A stretch of 64,000 nt of DNA. Source: Anaeropeptidivorans aminofermentans. GTDB taxonomy: Bacteria > Bacillota > Clostridia > Lachnospirales > UBA5962. The notes under the pieces were generated by a model. That model saw only the letters and a program-made list of their open reading frames with translations, had not been told where the DNA came from and ran no database searches. Each line of letters begins with the position of its first letter. The stretch's first letter is position 1. Below are positions 33,753 to 42,682 of this stretch, one piece after another. Location of the stretch: contig NZ_OW711693.1 in the NCBI RefSeq assembly GCF_940670685.1, positions 2,976,001 through 3,040,000 on the forward strand. Direction: 5' to 3'. Position numbers and translations under genes: made by a program.

Positions 33753-35801
33753 CTATTTAGAAAGAATAGTTATTGTTCTTGCATTATTTTCCGAATCGGA
33801 AAATGTTACATAAACCTTCATGTTATTATAAAGGCTTCCTACTGAAACGGTATCCCCTGCAATAGAGTCGGTAACGATGGTATTGCTGTCGTAATAAACC
33901 TTTATAGTGTCGCTGGTGTTTCCATAGGTTGACCTAAGTATAAAATATCTTGTGCTTATGCTGCTGATATAGCCTGTATAATAATTGGCCTTTGCTTCCT
34001 GTAAAATACTTACGGCTTCTACTTCCTTGGAATCAAGCTTAAGCCTTACTCTGGAATTTACCCTAAGGGTATATACATCAAAGGCGCCCTCGATAACATA
34101 ATATTTTTCAGTCTTTCCCGTATCGTCCATAAGCATGATATAAGTTCCGCCGCTTGTAATGTGAAGCTCTTTGATGATGCCTTCGGAATAGCCTTTGCTT
34201 CCGTAGGCATAGGCTTCTACGATATTAGCGTATTCCGATATAAGGTCAATGGTATCGCCTATTCTTATATCGCCGAATTTAACCTCGCCCATTTCCTTTC
34301 TTCTAAGGACCGTATCGTTATTTACCACAAACTCATATACATTGCCGGACTTGTCCTCTACCTGATAATACTGAGTACCAAGAACGCTTTCCGTACGCTT
34401 GTCAACAACTGTTCCTGTAAGCTGCCTGCTTTTTTCTTCAAGCTCAAGATAATACACCTTGTTTCCATATACCTTGGCTTTTACAATGTCATTTTTAGCT
34501 ACTGTGGAAAAGTCCGTATCCTTATACCCTCTTGTTATTTTAGTGCCTGAGGTTACGGTGTAGTTCTGGCCCTCAGAGATGATGCCTCCTGTAGGGCTTA
34601 TAATTTTAACTTCTATGGTAATCAATTTATTTCCGCCGGTTAAGGATTTAGCATCGACAATTGTTCCCGCAACAGTCCTAAGCTCCATTTCTGATATGCC
34701 GTCGTTTTTCATCTCTTGGTCAACAGTAGTTTTTGATGTCTGAGAGCTGTTATTCTGAGATGTATTGTTATTTTCATTTGTTCCTGTCTGGGTCTCGCTT
34801 CCTGAGCTTGGACTGGAAGAAGACGTCGCTTTTACTTCTATTAATGTTCCGTTTTTAGAAAGGGCTTCAAGCTTCATGCCTTCCTTAAGCTCTAATATGC
34901 TCTTCGCCGCTCCGTCAACAGTTACCTTTGCCGTATTATCGATTTTATGTATCTTTATGTCGCCGCCGGAATATTTTACCTGAATGGCACTTAAAGAAGT
35001 ATGCACTCTTTCAATGGTTCCTGTTATGGTTTCTACCTGAATGCTTTCTGAATCTGTATTGGAGGAATTGCTTGTATTGTTATTGGCAGAATCTGGGTTT
35101 TCTTTAATACTTAATGTTTTATCAAGCATAACCGCCATGGCAGCCCTGGTAACAGCACTGTTGGGGTTAAAGCTGTTGGTTGTATCCCCTGCCAATACGC
35201 CCTTATTTTTTAAATAATATACATAAGGCTTTACAGACTGGCTTATTTTGCCGTCGTCTGAAAATGTATCGCTATAGTTTGCGCTTAAAGCTTCATTGGT
35301 CTTTCCTATGAGCCTTACGAGAAATACTGCTGCTTCCTGTCTTGAAAGAGCCCTTAAATTTTCCCTATTGTCATTTTTAATCACAAATTGAGCAAGGTCA
35401 CTTTCTGTATATATGCCTTTTTCAAGAAGATAGGCTATTTCCTTGTCGGCTGAGGAATTCCACTTTGTAAAGGATGCCTTATAGCTATTGAAAATCCCTT
35501 TGTTTTTCTCATAGGCATTGTTATATTCGGCTTTTTCCGCATCGGTAAGATTCGTATATTTATATCCTGCCGCAACGGCAAGTATCCTTGAAGTATCAAA
35601 TTTATCAATAGGATTATTGGGCTTATACTCTCCCGATGTTCCACCTACCATGATTCCTTTGTCTGCAATTTTTATAATAGAGCTGTAAGCCCAATGGCTT
35701 TCAGGAACGTCACTGAACCTCGAGGCACCGAAAACCATCGTATTCCCCGTTAATATAAGCGCAAGAGACACAGCAAAAGCCTGCCTGATCATTTTTTTCA
35801 T
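33753..35801 (-). CDS. S-layer homology (SLH) domain surface protein
   Basis: 682 residues. A signal peptide (MKKMIRQAF to V-F-G-A, about 26 residues) is followed by SLH repeats: F-S-D-V-P-E-S-H-W-A-Y-S-S-I (28-41), a second around 120-190 with L-S-R-Q-E-A-A-V-F-L-V-R-L, and a third with S-V-K-P-Y-V-Y-Y-L-K and P-N-S-A-V-T-R-A-A-M-A-V (about 200-225). These bind pyruvylated wall polymer. A Ser/Asn/Thr-rich linker follows (about 240-360), then beta-rich repeats of unknown type. Its start follows GGGAGGGT. Confidence 0.88.
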   Translation of the reverse strand: MKKMIRQAFAVSLALILTGNTMVFGASRFSDVPESHWAYSSIIKIADKGIMVGGTSGEYKPNNPIDKFDTSRILAVAAGYKYTNLTDAEKAEYNNAYEKNKGIFNSYKASFTKWNSSADKEIAYLLEKGIYTESDLAQFVIKNDNRENLRALSRQEAAVFLVRLIGKTNEALSANYSDTFSDDGKISQSVKPYVYYLKNKGVLAGDTTNSFNPNSAVTRAAMAVMLDKTLSIKENPDSANNNTSNSSNTDSESIQVETITGTIERVHTSLSAIQVKYSGGDIKIHKIDNTAKVTVDGAAKSILELKEGMKLEALSKNGTLIEVKATSSSSPSSGSETQTGTNENNNTSQNNSSQTSKTTVDQEMKNDGISEMELRTVAGTIVDAKSLTGGNKLITIEVKIISPTGGIISEGQNYTVTSGTKITRGYKDTDFSTVAKNDIVKAKVYGNKVYYLELEEKSRQLTGTVVDKRTESVLGTQYYQVEDKSGNVYEFVVNNDTVLRRKEMGEVKFGDIRIGDTIDLISEYANIVEAYAYGSKGYSEGIIKELHITSGGTYIMLMDDTGKTEKYYVIEGAFDVYTLRVNSRVRLKLDSKEVEAVSILQEAKANYYTGYISSISTRYFILRSTYGNTSDTIKVYYDSNTIVTDSIAGDTVSVGSLYNNMKVYVTFSDSENNARTITILSK

Positions 35802-36020
35802 AACATACCCTCCCGGTGGTTGGCTAATAAAGCCGATTTTATCATTTATAATAAATTATTCTTGCATGTCCCATTTTTGTATAATTAAGTATATTTTATA
35901 AAAAATTGAAGGATATTGCAAGCAAATATAAGCATGCCTTCAAAATGTAAGAAAAATGAAAAAAACTAAGGATTTTATTTATACGAAGCAAAGGTAAAAA
36001 ATCATGCAAAAGCAAACTTG

Positions 36021-36160
36021 TATAGTAAATTTAAAGTTAAATAGTAGCAAAAACCGTATATTCGCGAGGATTCAAAAATGTACCGTTTCCTAAGAAAAGC
36101 CGTGTTTTTGAATCCATAGCGAATAGGTTTTTGTTACTTCTTTATAAAAAATTTACTATT
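36021..36160. repeat. Family A palindromic repeat, copy 5 (inverted)
   Basis: 140 bp in reverse orientation to copies 1-4, TATAGTAAATTT at left and AAATTTACTATT at right. Confidence 0.85.
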
Positions 36161-36352
36161 AACCATTTTTTAAAAGAGCATCTTCTTATCATCAGCAAAT
36201 ATCTTTTTATCTTTGTTAAGGATAAAGTTATAGATAATGATTCATTGTGATTCCTATTTTCACTATACCGCTCCTGTGATATACTGATTAAAAATCAACT
36301 TTTGTTGTTTCGTTTGATTTTAAAATCAGAGCAGAAAATATTTATTAAGGTT

Positions 36353-36531
36353 AAACAAGATTAATGTAGTAATAAAAACCCTATATTTAAGCCATTCATA
36401 GGCAACAAAGATGAAAAGAAGCTTATTGACTATAAGGAAATGTTCACCTAACTTCACTGTAAGTGTTTTTAGGGTCATCAAGTATCAGATATACAGGTTT
36501 TTATTACTGTAATTAATTTGTTTCACTATAG
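36353..36531. repeat. Family C palindromic repeat with inner module
   Basis: AAACAAGATTAATGTAGTAA at left is inverted as TTACTGTAATTAATTTGTTT at right. The inner module (GACTATAAGGAAATGTTCAC, then TTCACTGTAAGTGTTTTTA) recurs inverted in the copy at 41950. It ends 18 bp before the next gene. Confidence 0.65.
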
Positions 36532-36549
36532 ATTACAGGAGTTGTTAAA

Positions 36550-37299
36550 ATGCACAATGAATTTGAAACCGAAAAGAAGCAAATAGGCATGGGAAAACAG
36601 GCAGCAGTTTATCTTTACGATGGCTTTGCATATAAAGTCTATAAGCCGCCTTATCCGGTAACATGGATTGAATATGAAATTGAAAATCAACAAAAATTAT
36701 GCAAAACCAATCTGCCGGTCGTCAATTATTTTAAAACGGAAGACCCTTATGTTATTAAGATGGATTATATTGACGGAATCTCCTTGGGAGAAAGGATAAA
36801 AAGTCAAGGCTATAAGCAAGGCGTAGAAGATTTAATCCGCCTTCAAAAAGAGATTCATTTAATTCAAAATATTGACTTACCTAAAATAACCGAAAGATTT
36901 TTTAGTCAGCTTGAAAAAATAGATTATGAGAATAAATATAAAACCCTCGGATTGAAGCTGCTTAAGGAAATAGAAGATAAAGACAGCCTTTGCCACCTTG
37001 ATTTTCATTTTAATAATGTCATGTTTTCAAATGACCGATATTTTATCATAGACTGGGTTAATATAGGCGTCTGCAATCCTATTTTCGATTTTGCAAGAAC
37101 CTACGTAATTTTATATGAATACGTCAACAGAATGAGCCAGAAGTATCTTTCCTTATTAAAAAAAGATAAATCAATAGAAACAAAAGACCTGTATAAAGCA
37201 ATCTATATCATGGCTTTGCTTAGAACAGCCGAAGGCGCAGGACCCCGGGTATACGACTTAATTGAGAAAACCTATGATATGGTTTTGCAGAATGAATAG
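36550..37299 (+). CDS. Aminoglycoside phosphotransferase-like kinase-fold protein
   Basis: 249 residues of the APH/choline-kinase fold. A glycine-rich start (I-G-M-G-K-Q-A-A-V-Y, residues 12-21), the V-Y-K-P lysine, then the catalytic loop C-H-L-D-F-H-F-N-N-V (about 153-162) and the metal-binding I-I-D-W-V-N. All key residues are there, so it is probably an active small-molecule kinase. The target is unknown; it is not enough to claim antibiotic resistance. The start has CAGGAG. It stands alone. Confidence 0.8.
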   Translation: MHNEFETEKKQIGMGKQAAVYLYDGFAYKVYKPPYPVTWIEYEIENQQKLCKTNLPVVNYFKTEDPYVIKMDYIDGISLGERIKSQGYKQGVEDLIRLQKEIHLIQNIDLPKITERFFSQLEKIDYENKYKTLGLKLLKEIEDKDSLCHLDFHFNNVMFSNDRYFIIDWVNIGVCNPIFDFARTYVILYEYVNRMSQKYLSLLKKDKSIETKDLYKAIYIMALLRTAEGAGPRVYDLIEKTYDMVLQNE

Positions 37300-37474
37300 T
37301 CTTGTGAACTTAGATGTACCGGGCCAGGATTTATGCAAATAAAGGTATATTTGTAAAACAAATCTCACTTTGTTCTTTAGGAAATCGGTTTTAGTTCCTT
37401 CTTTATGAAGAGCTTATTTTATTCCTTAATGCTATATAAATTTACTGTATTTCCTTATTTTATAAGCTCAAAAC

Positions 37475-37504
37475 AAAAAAGCATGACAGAGTCATGCTTT
37501 TTTT
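37475..37504. terminator. Terminator of the GntR-ispE unit
   Basis: AAAAAAGCATGAC, AGA loop, GTCATGCTTTTTTT. Confidence 0.88.
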
Positions 37505-37517
37505 GAACTTTATATAA

Positions 37518-38183
37518 TTACATCATAAGAGAATTCGTAATTGCCTTCTGTTGATTGTTTATATGGTCCATTGAAGATTTTTCAGCTCCGTCAACGTTCT
37601 TATTGACGATTGCGCTATATATTTCCACATGTTCTTTAACAATGTTTTCAAGATATTTTTTATCGTAGAGATAGGTTATTCTGTATCTGTATATTTGCTC
37701 TCTAAGATTATTTATTATTTGCATAAGTCTTTCATTTTTAGTTGCATTAAATATAATGTCGTGGAATTCCACGTCCTTTTGAGCCATAAGGTCCACATTG
37801 TTTGAGCGAACGGCATTTTCAAATTCCTCTTTGGCCTTTAAAAGCTGAGCCTTTTCGTTTTCTGTGATTTTTAAGCAGGCGCTTTTTGCCGCAAGGGCCT
37901 CAAGAACGCTTCTTATTTCCAATACGTCTTTTATTTCTTTGCTTGTAACCTGCTTAACGATTGCGCCTTTCCTCGGAATGATTTCTATGAAGCCTTCAAG
38001 CTCCAGCTTTCTTAAAGCTTCCCTAACAGGAGTACGGCTTACGCCCAGCCTGTCGGCAAGCTCCTTTTCCATAAGCCTTTCATTGGGCTTAAGAGAGCCG
38101 CTTAATATTGCATCTCTTATATTTTTAAAAACAACATCTCTTAAGGGCAGATACTCATTTATATTTATTTCCATATTGCTCAT
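37518..38183 (-). CDS. GntR-family regulator with FCD effector domain
   Basis: 221 residues. The winged helix (about residues 10-75) has L-A-D-R-L-G-V-S-R-T-P-V-R-E-A-L-R-K-L-E (recognition helix) and a wing. The C-terminal all-helical FCD domain carries D-x-x-F-H and H-x-x-I-x-x-A-I-like metal or ligand positions. It follows ispE on the same strand with an 88-base gap, a pairing seen in clostridia. Regulated genes unknown. Confidence 0.9.
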   Translation of the reverse strand: MSNMEININEYLPLRDVVFKNIRDAILSGSLKPNERLMEKELADRLGVSRTPVREALRKLELEGFIEIIPRKGAIVKQVTSKEIKDVLEIRSVLEALAAKSACLKITENEKAQLLKAKEEFENAVRSNNVDLMAQKDVEFHDIIFNATKNERLMQIINNLREQIYRYRITYLYDKKYLENIVKEHVEIYSAIVNKNVDGAEKSSMDHINNQQKAITNSLMM

Positions 38184-38271
38184 GCCTTTAACAACTCCTC
38201 CGTTTTAATATTAGAGCGCATCCGAAAAGCCAAAACCCGGTTTATATATTTAATATTATAAATTATATGTC

Positions 38272-39132
38272 CTAGGATATTCCTGAAACGAATATTTCTC
38301 TAAGCCTGAATTCCGATTTTATTTGCTTTAATGCTTCCCACGCATTTTCTTTATTTTCAAAATATCCGAATACCGTAGGACCGCTGCCGCTCATTAAAGC
38401 AGATAGGGCGCCAAGCTCTGTCATTCTTCTTTTTATATGCTCTATCATGGGATATTCTTTTATAGTGACTGTTTCCAAAACGTTACTGAGGTTTTCAGCT
38501 ATTGCCTTTAAGTCTTTTCTGTTTATGGCGGATATGACGGCCTCCATATCCGGTCTTCTTTTAATGTCTTCAATAACAAGGTTTGAAAAAACCTTCGCCG
38601 TTGAAACGCTTACATTGGGTTTTGCAAGCAGAATATATACTGGAGGATGGTCTGTAAGCCTTGTAAGCCTATCACCGATGCCTTCGGCAAGCATGGTTCC
38701 CTTTTCCATACAGAAAGGAACGTCTGCCCCGAGGGTCTTTCCAATATCCAAAAGCTCATTATAGGATACAGGAAACTTCAAAAGCTCCTTAACCCCTATA
38801 AGGGTAGCGGCGCAATCTGCGCTTCCTCCCCCTAACCCCGCAGACACAGGTATATTCTTATCTATTTCTATATATACCCCAAAATCGGGATTATACTTAT
38901 CAAAAAGCGCCTTGCAGGCTTTATGGCAAAGATTTCTTTCATCTGTAGGTAAAAACCGCACATTGGATACTATTTTTATTTTAGGGGTAAATATTTTTCT
39001 TATATAGATATTGTCCTTTAAGTCTATCGTCTGCATAACCGACCTTAAATCATGGTAACCGTCAGGCCGCTTGCCTAAAACATCAAGAGCAATATTAATC
39101 TTAGCATTTGCCGATACGTTTATATAATCCAT
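38272..39132 (-). CDS. ispE: 4-diphosphocytidyl-2-C-methyl-D-erythritol kinase
   Basis: 286 residues. It phosphorylates CDP-methylerythritol in the MEP route to isoprenoids. The GHMP-kinase features are plain: A-N-A-K-I-N-I-A-L-D-V-L at the start, R-P-D-G-Y-H-D-L, the ATP loop P-V-S-A-G-L-G-G-G-S-A-D (about residues 88-99) and M-S-G-S-G-P-T-V-F near the end. The start at 39132 has GGAGC 6 bases upstream; the longer reading from 39147 overlaps it. Confidence 0.95.
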   Translation of the reverse strand: MDYINVSANAKINIALDVLGKRPDGYHDLRSVMQTIDLKDNIYIRKIFTPKIKIVSNVRFLPTDERNLCHKACKALFDKYNPDFGVYIEIDKNIPVSAGLGGGSADCAATLIGVKELLKFPVSYNELLDIGKTLGADVPFCMEKGTMLAEGIGDRLTRLTDHPPVYILLAKPNVSVSTAKVFSNLVIEDIKRRPDMEAVISAINRKDLKAIAENLSNVLETVTIKEYPMIEHIKRRMTELGALSALMSGSGPTVFGYFENKENAWEALKQIKSEFRLREIFVSGIS

Positions 39133-39682
39133 CCATAGCTCCATCAAAATAATTTAACTATATTACTGCATATTTAACTGTCTTAGCTAAATATTATAAA
39201 TCCTTGACCTATTAAAATCAACATATAGAGGTATATTTAAAATATTAATGGGAAATTAATTCATATAGCATACAGCTCTATAAATAAAAATCTTTGAAAT
39301 TACTGCCCTAAAAGCTTTATTAAAAGCAAAAAAAATTTTAAAATTTAATATAATAAATAGACTTAAAAAGGCCGGGTTTATTTACAATAGACTTAAGGAA
39401 AACTTATAAACGGCAGTCCATCTAAAAGATTTTTCACAAGGAATCCTTATTATTATGGCAAAATATACTAGAGCCTTGGCCGCTTAAACCTATTGCAGCG
39501 AAATAACCGCTAATGCCCTTAATTCATATGCTTAATTTTATTGTCGGTTCTAAATAATACAGGAAAATAGCCTTAATTATACGAATATATTTACTATGTA
39601 CTTTTTATTTTTCCAGTGATATAATTTCTCTGCTATACTCGATTACTTTTTTGTTAAGATTAATTACTTCGGAGGTCTTCAT
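39133..39682. other. Intergenic region with a D-type repeat
   Basis: About 550 bp, AT-rich. A family D unit lies near 39352-39390 (AATAAATAGACTTA...GTTTATTTACAATAG). A TATAAT near 39620 could serve the yitT-like gene. No ORF or RNA recognised. Confidence 0.4.
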
Positions 39683-40561
39683 ATGATTTTCAAAAAAATT
39701 ATGTCTGCTATGGGAATTGACAGCTTTAAAGATTTTTTAATAATAAACTTCGGAATTATCATTATTTCCGTAGGGCTGCACTTTTTCAGAAACCCGAATA
39801 AATTTGCCCTTGGCGGCATAAACGGTGTTTCAATCGTCCTTAATTATTTTTATCCGAATCTTCCCGTAGGCTCTTTAATGTTTCTTTTAAATATTATTTT
39901 CCTGTTTCTCGGCTTTATCTTTTTAGGGAAAACCTTTGTTATGAAAACGCTGTATGTTTCTAATGCCATAACCTTTATGGTTATGGGCCTTGAACATTTC
40001 ATGCCTGTAGTTACGCCTCTTACAAATCAGAAGCTTCTGGAACTTGTTTACAGCGTATTCCTCCCAGGGATAGGCGTAGCCTTTATCTATAATTACGGCG
40101 CCGCAACCGGAGGCACAGATATCATCGCTCAAATCATAAGCAAGCTTTTTAAAATACGCTTAAGCATAAGCCTTTTAATATGCGATTTTTTCATAGCGCT
40201 TTCAGCAGGATATATATACGGCATGGAAATATGCCTTTTGATTCTTACAGGCCTTATGATGAATTCCTTTGTGGTTGACAGCTTCCTTGAAAATCTTAAT
40301 TTGAGAAAAATCGTCGTTATCATAAGCAATAAAAATCAGGAGATTGAGCAGTTCATCTGCAATGAAATAAAAAGGGGCGCAACCGTACATAAGGCAAGGG
40401 GCGCCATAAACCGTGAAGAAAGAGACGTTATAACAACCGTCCTTAACAGGAGCCAGGCAAAACGCCTTCAAGACTATATAAAGGGAATAGACCCGGAAGC
40501 CTTCATAACCATATCAAATTCATCTAAAATTATAGGTCTTGGCTTCGGAAGCTTTGAATAA
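39683..40561 (+). CDS. YitT-family membrane protein (DUF161/DUF2179)
   Basis: 292 residues. Five or six membrane segments over residues 20-190 (including G-A-A-T-G-G-T-D-I-I-A and L-P-V-G-S-L-M-F-L-L-N), then a soluble C-terminal DUF2179 domain with R-G-A-T-V-H-K-A-R-G (about 235-245). The YitT family is widespread in Firmicutes with unclear substrate; some members are tied to transport. The start has GGAGGTCTTC. A strong terminator follows. Confidence 0.9.
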   Translation: MIFKKIMSAMGIDSFKDFLIINFGIIIISVGLHFFRNPNKFALGGINGVSIVLNYFYPNLPVGSLMFLLNIIFLFLGFIFLGKTFVMKTLYVSNAITFMVMGLEHFMPVVTPLTNQKLLELVYSVFLPGIGVAFIYNYGAATGGTDIIAQIISKLFKIRLSISLLICDFFIALSAGYIYGMEICLLILTGLMMNSFVVDSFLENLNLRKIVVIISNKNQEIEQFICNEIKRGATVHKARGAINREERDVITTVLNRSQAKRLQDYIKGIDPEAFITISNSSKIIGLGFGSFE

Positions 40562-40602
40562 ATTCGGTAACTTTATAATTCATAAAAAGTAATGCTTTTA
40601 AA

Positions 40603-40645
40603 ACAAAAACCGCCGCTTTCCCTATGGAAAGCGGCGGCATTTTTG
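40603..40645. terminator. Bidirectional terminator
   Basis: AAAAACCGCCGCTTTCC...GGAAAGCGGCGGCATTTTT. It separates the yitT-like gene from the convergent nucleosidase gene. Confidence 0.9.
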
Positions 40646-40755
40646 CTTATGAAAGGTACGGATTTAAAGAACAAAATAACCCTACTTTGAAGGCTGATTA
40701 TGAACTTAGAAAATACCGGTTTTAATTGGAACAGCAATCCAAATTTCATTAGTTG

Positions 40756-41457
40756 TTAAATTTCTGCAATCATCTTTTCTACTATTTCAGCACATACCTT
40801 CGCTACAAAATCCTTGTTCTTTTCGTATGATGCCGCTGCCCCGTCTTCGGAGGAATCACTCATTGCCCTTATAACAATAAAGGGGATTTTATTAAGGTAA
40901 GCCGTCTGAGCAATGGCCGCCCCTTCCATTTCCACGCAAAGAGGTTTAAATCTGGATATTATCTTTTCTTTTTGCTCATTGCTCGATATAAACTGATCGC
41001 CTGAGGCGATGCGGCCTGTATAGGCCTTGGAATTAGGCGCCGCCTCTGCGGAAGCTTTCAAAGCAATTTCAATAAGGTCTTCATCAGCTTCAAAAAACAC
41101 CTTATTCAGCCTCGGTATTTCCCCCGGCTCATATCCTCCGAAGGCTGTTGAATCAAAATCGTGATGAACAAGGTCTTTAGATATTACAATATCGCCTACG
41201 GAAATTCCCTTCCCTAAGGCTCCGGCAACTCCTGTATTTATTATATAATCCACTCCATACATATCAACAAGAACCTGAGCGCAGATTGCGGCGTTAACCT
41301 TGCCGATTCCGCTTCTTACGATGACTACGCTCTTTGAAGCCATTTTTCCTATGGCAAAATCCATGCCCAGGATATTCTTTACACTGACCATCTCAAGAAG
41401 TGACTTTAAATAAGAAACCTCTTCATCCATAGCGCCAATAATACCTATGGTCTTCAT
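40756..41457 (-). CDS. mtnN: 5'-methylthioadenosine/S-adenosylhomocysteine nucleosidase
   Basis: 233 residues. It cleaves adenine from methylthioadenosine and S-adenosylhomocysteine, supporting methionine salvage and recycling of methyl-cycle by-products. Features: G-I-I-G-A-M-D-E-E-V at the start (catalytic Glu region), S-G-I-G-K-V-N-A-A, N-T-G-V-A-G-A-L and the late C-V-E-M-E-G-A-A-I-A-Q and A-M-S-D-S blocks. The start at 41457 has GGAGGATAAC; the upstream reading from 41490 does not. Stands alone. Confidence 0.95.
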   Translation of the reverse strand: MKTIGIIGAMDEEVSYLKSLLEMVSVKNILGMDFAIGKMASKSVVIVRSGIGKVNAAICAQVLVDMYGVDYIINTGVAGALGKGISVGDIVISKDLVHHDFDSTAFGGYEPGEIPRLNKVFFEADEDLIEIALKASAEAAPNSKAYTGRIASGDQFISSNEQKEKIISRFKPLCVEMEGAAIAQTAYLNKIPFIVIRAMSDSSEDGAAASYEKNKDFVAKVCAEIVEKMIAEI

Positions 41458-41734
41458 CAAGTTATCCTCCTTAATCTGTGTCTCAAGCATAGACTGCTTG
41501 TTGAAACACTATCCAATGCAGCTTAAAACAATTCATATATCTTCCCGATTTTTAAGCAATTTATCAAAATATAAACCATACATAAAAACATTTTAACCTA
41601 AAACCTTATTTATTTCAAATATATAATTTTCAAAACAGAGATTGCATTTTTACTAAATCTATGGAGGCTATTTTGTAAATATAAGAGACAGATTCATAAA
41701 GGCTTATTTTAAAAATTCTTCACCGCTTTTTATG

Positions 41735-41811
41735 TATAGTCAATTTACTTTTATTCTGCCATAAGTATAAGGTCACAGAAGGCTTAGAATAAAGTAAAAG
41801 TAAATTAATAA
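41735..41811. repeat. Family B palindromic repeat, copy 2
   Basis: TATAGTCAATTTACTTTTAT at left, AGTAAAAGTAAATTAATA at right, about 77 bp. Confidence 0.65.
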
Positions 41812-41835
41812 GGTATTTTATCATAAATATAAGTT

Positions 41836-41925
41836 CTGCTCATACATTTCACTTTGTGAAATATATTCGTGGATAAAACTAAGCTTTGCTTAGTTTTATC
41901 CATATTATATCATCGTAATCCGACT
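41836..41925. repeat. Family G repeat with 14-bp hairpin
   Basis: GCTCATACATTTC...ATATTCGT then GGATAAAACTAAGC, TTT, GCTTAGTTTTATCC (41871-41901) and ATATTATATCAT. Diverged copies lie at 50985 and 51842. Confidence 0.5.
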
Positions 41926-41949
41926 ATAAACCTTTTAAATCAATTTACC

Positions 41950-42172
41950 ATAGTAAAACAAATTAATAACAGTAACAAAAAACCGTATATTTAATACTTA
42001 GCTTAGTGAATCCAAAAATACTTACAGTGAAGCTCAGTGAGCGTTCCCTTATAGTCAACAAAGACTTTTCTTTGCTGACTATGAATAGCTTAAATATATA
42101 AATATTTTATATATTTAAGCCGTTCATGAAAATAGATTTTTGTCATTACCTTAATCTTGTTTTGCTTTATAT
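41950..42172. repeat. Family C palindromic repeat with inner module, copy 2
   Basis: ATAGTAAAACAAATTAA at left; the inverted end is near 42150-42172. The inner part shares the module of 36353-36531 in reverse (ACTTACAGTGAA, CTTATAGTCAAC) and adds a 13-bp hairpin TAGTCAACAAAGA/TCTTTGCTGACTA. Confidence 0.6.
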
Positions 42173-42314
42173 ATATTCTATAATAAAGTTCCCTATGCAA
42201 AAGTCAAGCGCCATATTTTAGGTGTTTTTTATATAGGCAGCTTAAAGGGAGATTCTAGGCCCAAATCCCTTTCTTTATTCATAAAAATTTTTTTATAATT
42301 TTTTAATTTTACTC

Positions 42315-42342
42315 TGTACAAATAAATTTTTTATGGTATAAT
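42315..42342 (+). promoter_or_regulatory. Possible promoter of a candidate ncRNA
   Basis: TGTACA, 16 bases, extended -10 TGGTATAAT ending 42342. Confidence 0.4.
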
Positions 42343-42347
42343 ATTAG

Positions 42348-42668
42348 TTAGCTAGAGCAAACAAGCTAGCTTGCTTTAGATAAAGCCTTGTATTTCAAAG
42401 CTTGATTGATATACAGGCTGTGTTTTCCAATTTATCTCTTTCCTTGTAATAAATTAACCAAGAGCATTGCCGGATAAATCAGGCTATTTTATTATTCAAG
42501 CTTCCCCCTGTAATAATATGGCCGCTCCACTCCAAACATAGTAACACCCTTTTGACGCTTGTCGTGTGCGTCATCTCCCTTTAATTAGATTGATTATTTC
42601 AGAACTCCCCCATTAATCTGAATACTATCTCTAAAAGGGTAAGCCCCCAATATTGGGGGCTTTTTTTA
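42348..42668 (+). ncRNA. Candidate noncoding RNA upstream of a terminator
   Basis: A promoter-like sequence, about 320 bp without a credible ORF, then GCCCCCAATATTGGGGGC and seven T (42643-42668). Inside are possible hairpins: AGCTAG/CTAGCT near 42350, CCTTGTAT/ATACAGG near 42400 and TGACGC/GCGTCA near 42553. It does not look like RNase P, tmRNA or SRP RNA to me. The terminator could also act weakly for the convergent BTAD gene, so the RNA is tentative. Confidence 0.35.
42643..42668 (+). terminator. Terminator before the BTAD gene
   Basis: GCCCCCAATATTGGGGGC followed by seven T on the plus strand; A-run on the other side. Confidence 0.85.
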
Positions 42669-42682
42669 ATCCAAATCAGAAG

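Noticed and set aside
36550-37299. Aminoglycoside resistance gene
   Set aside because: The kinase fold is clear, but the sequence shows no feature tying it to a known aminoglycoside class; called only as kinase-like.
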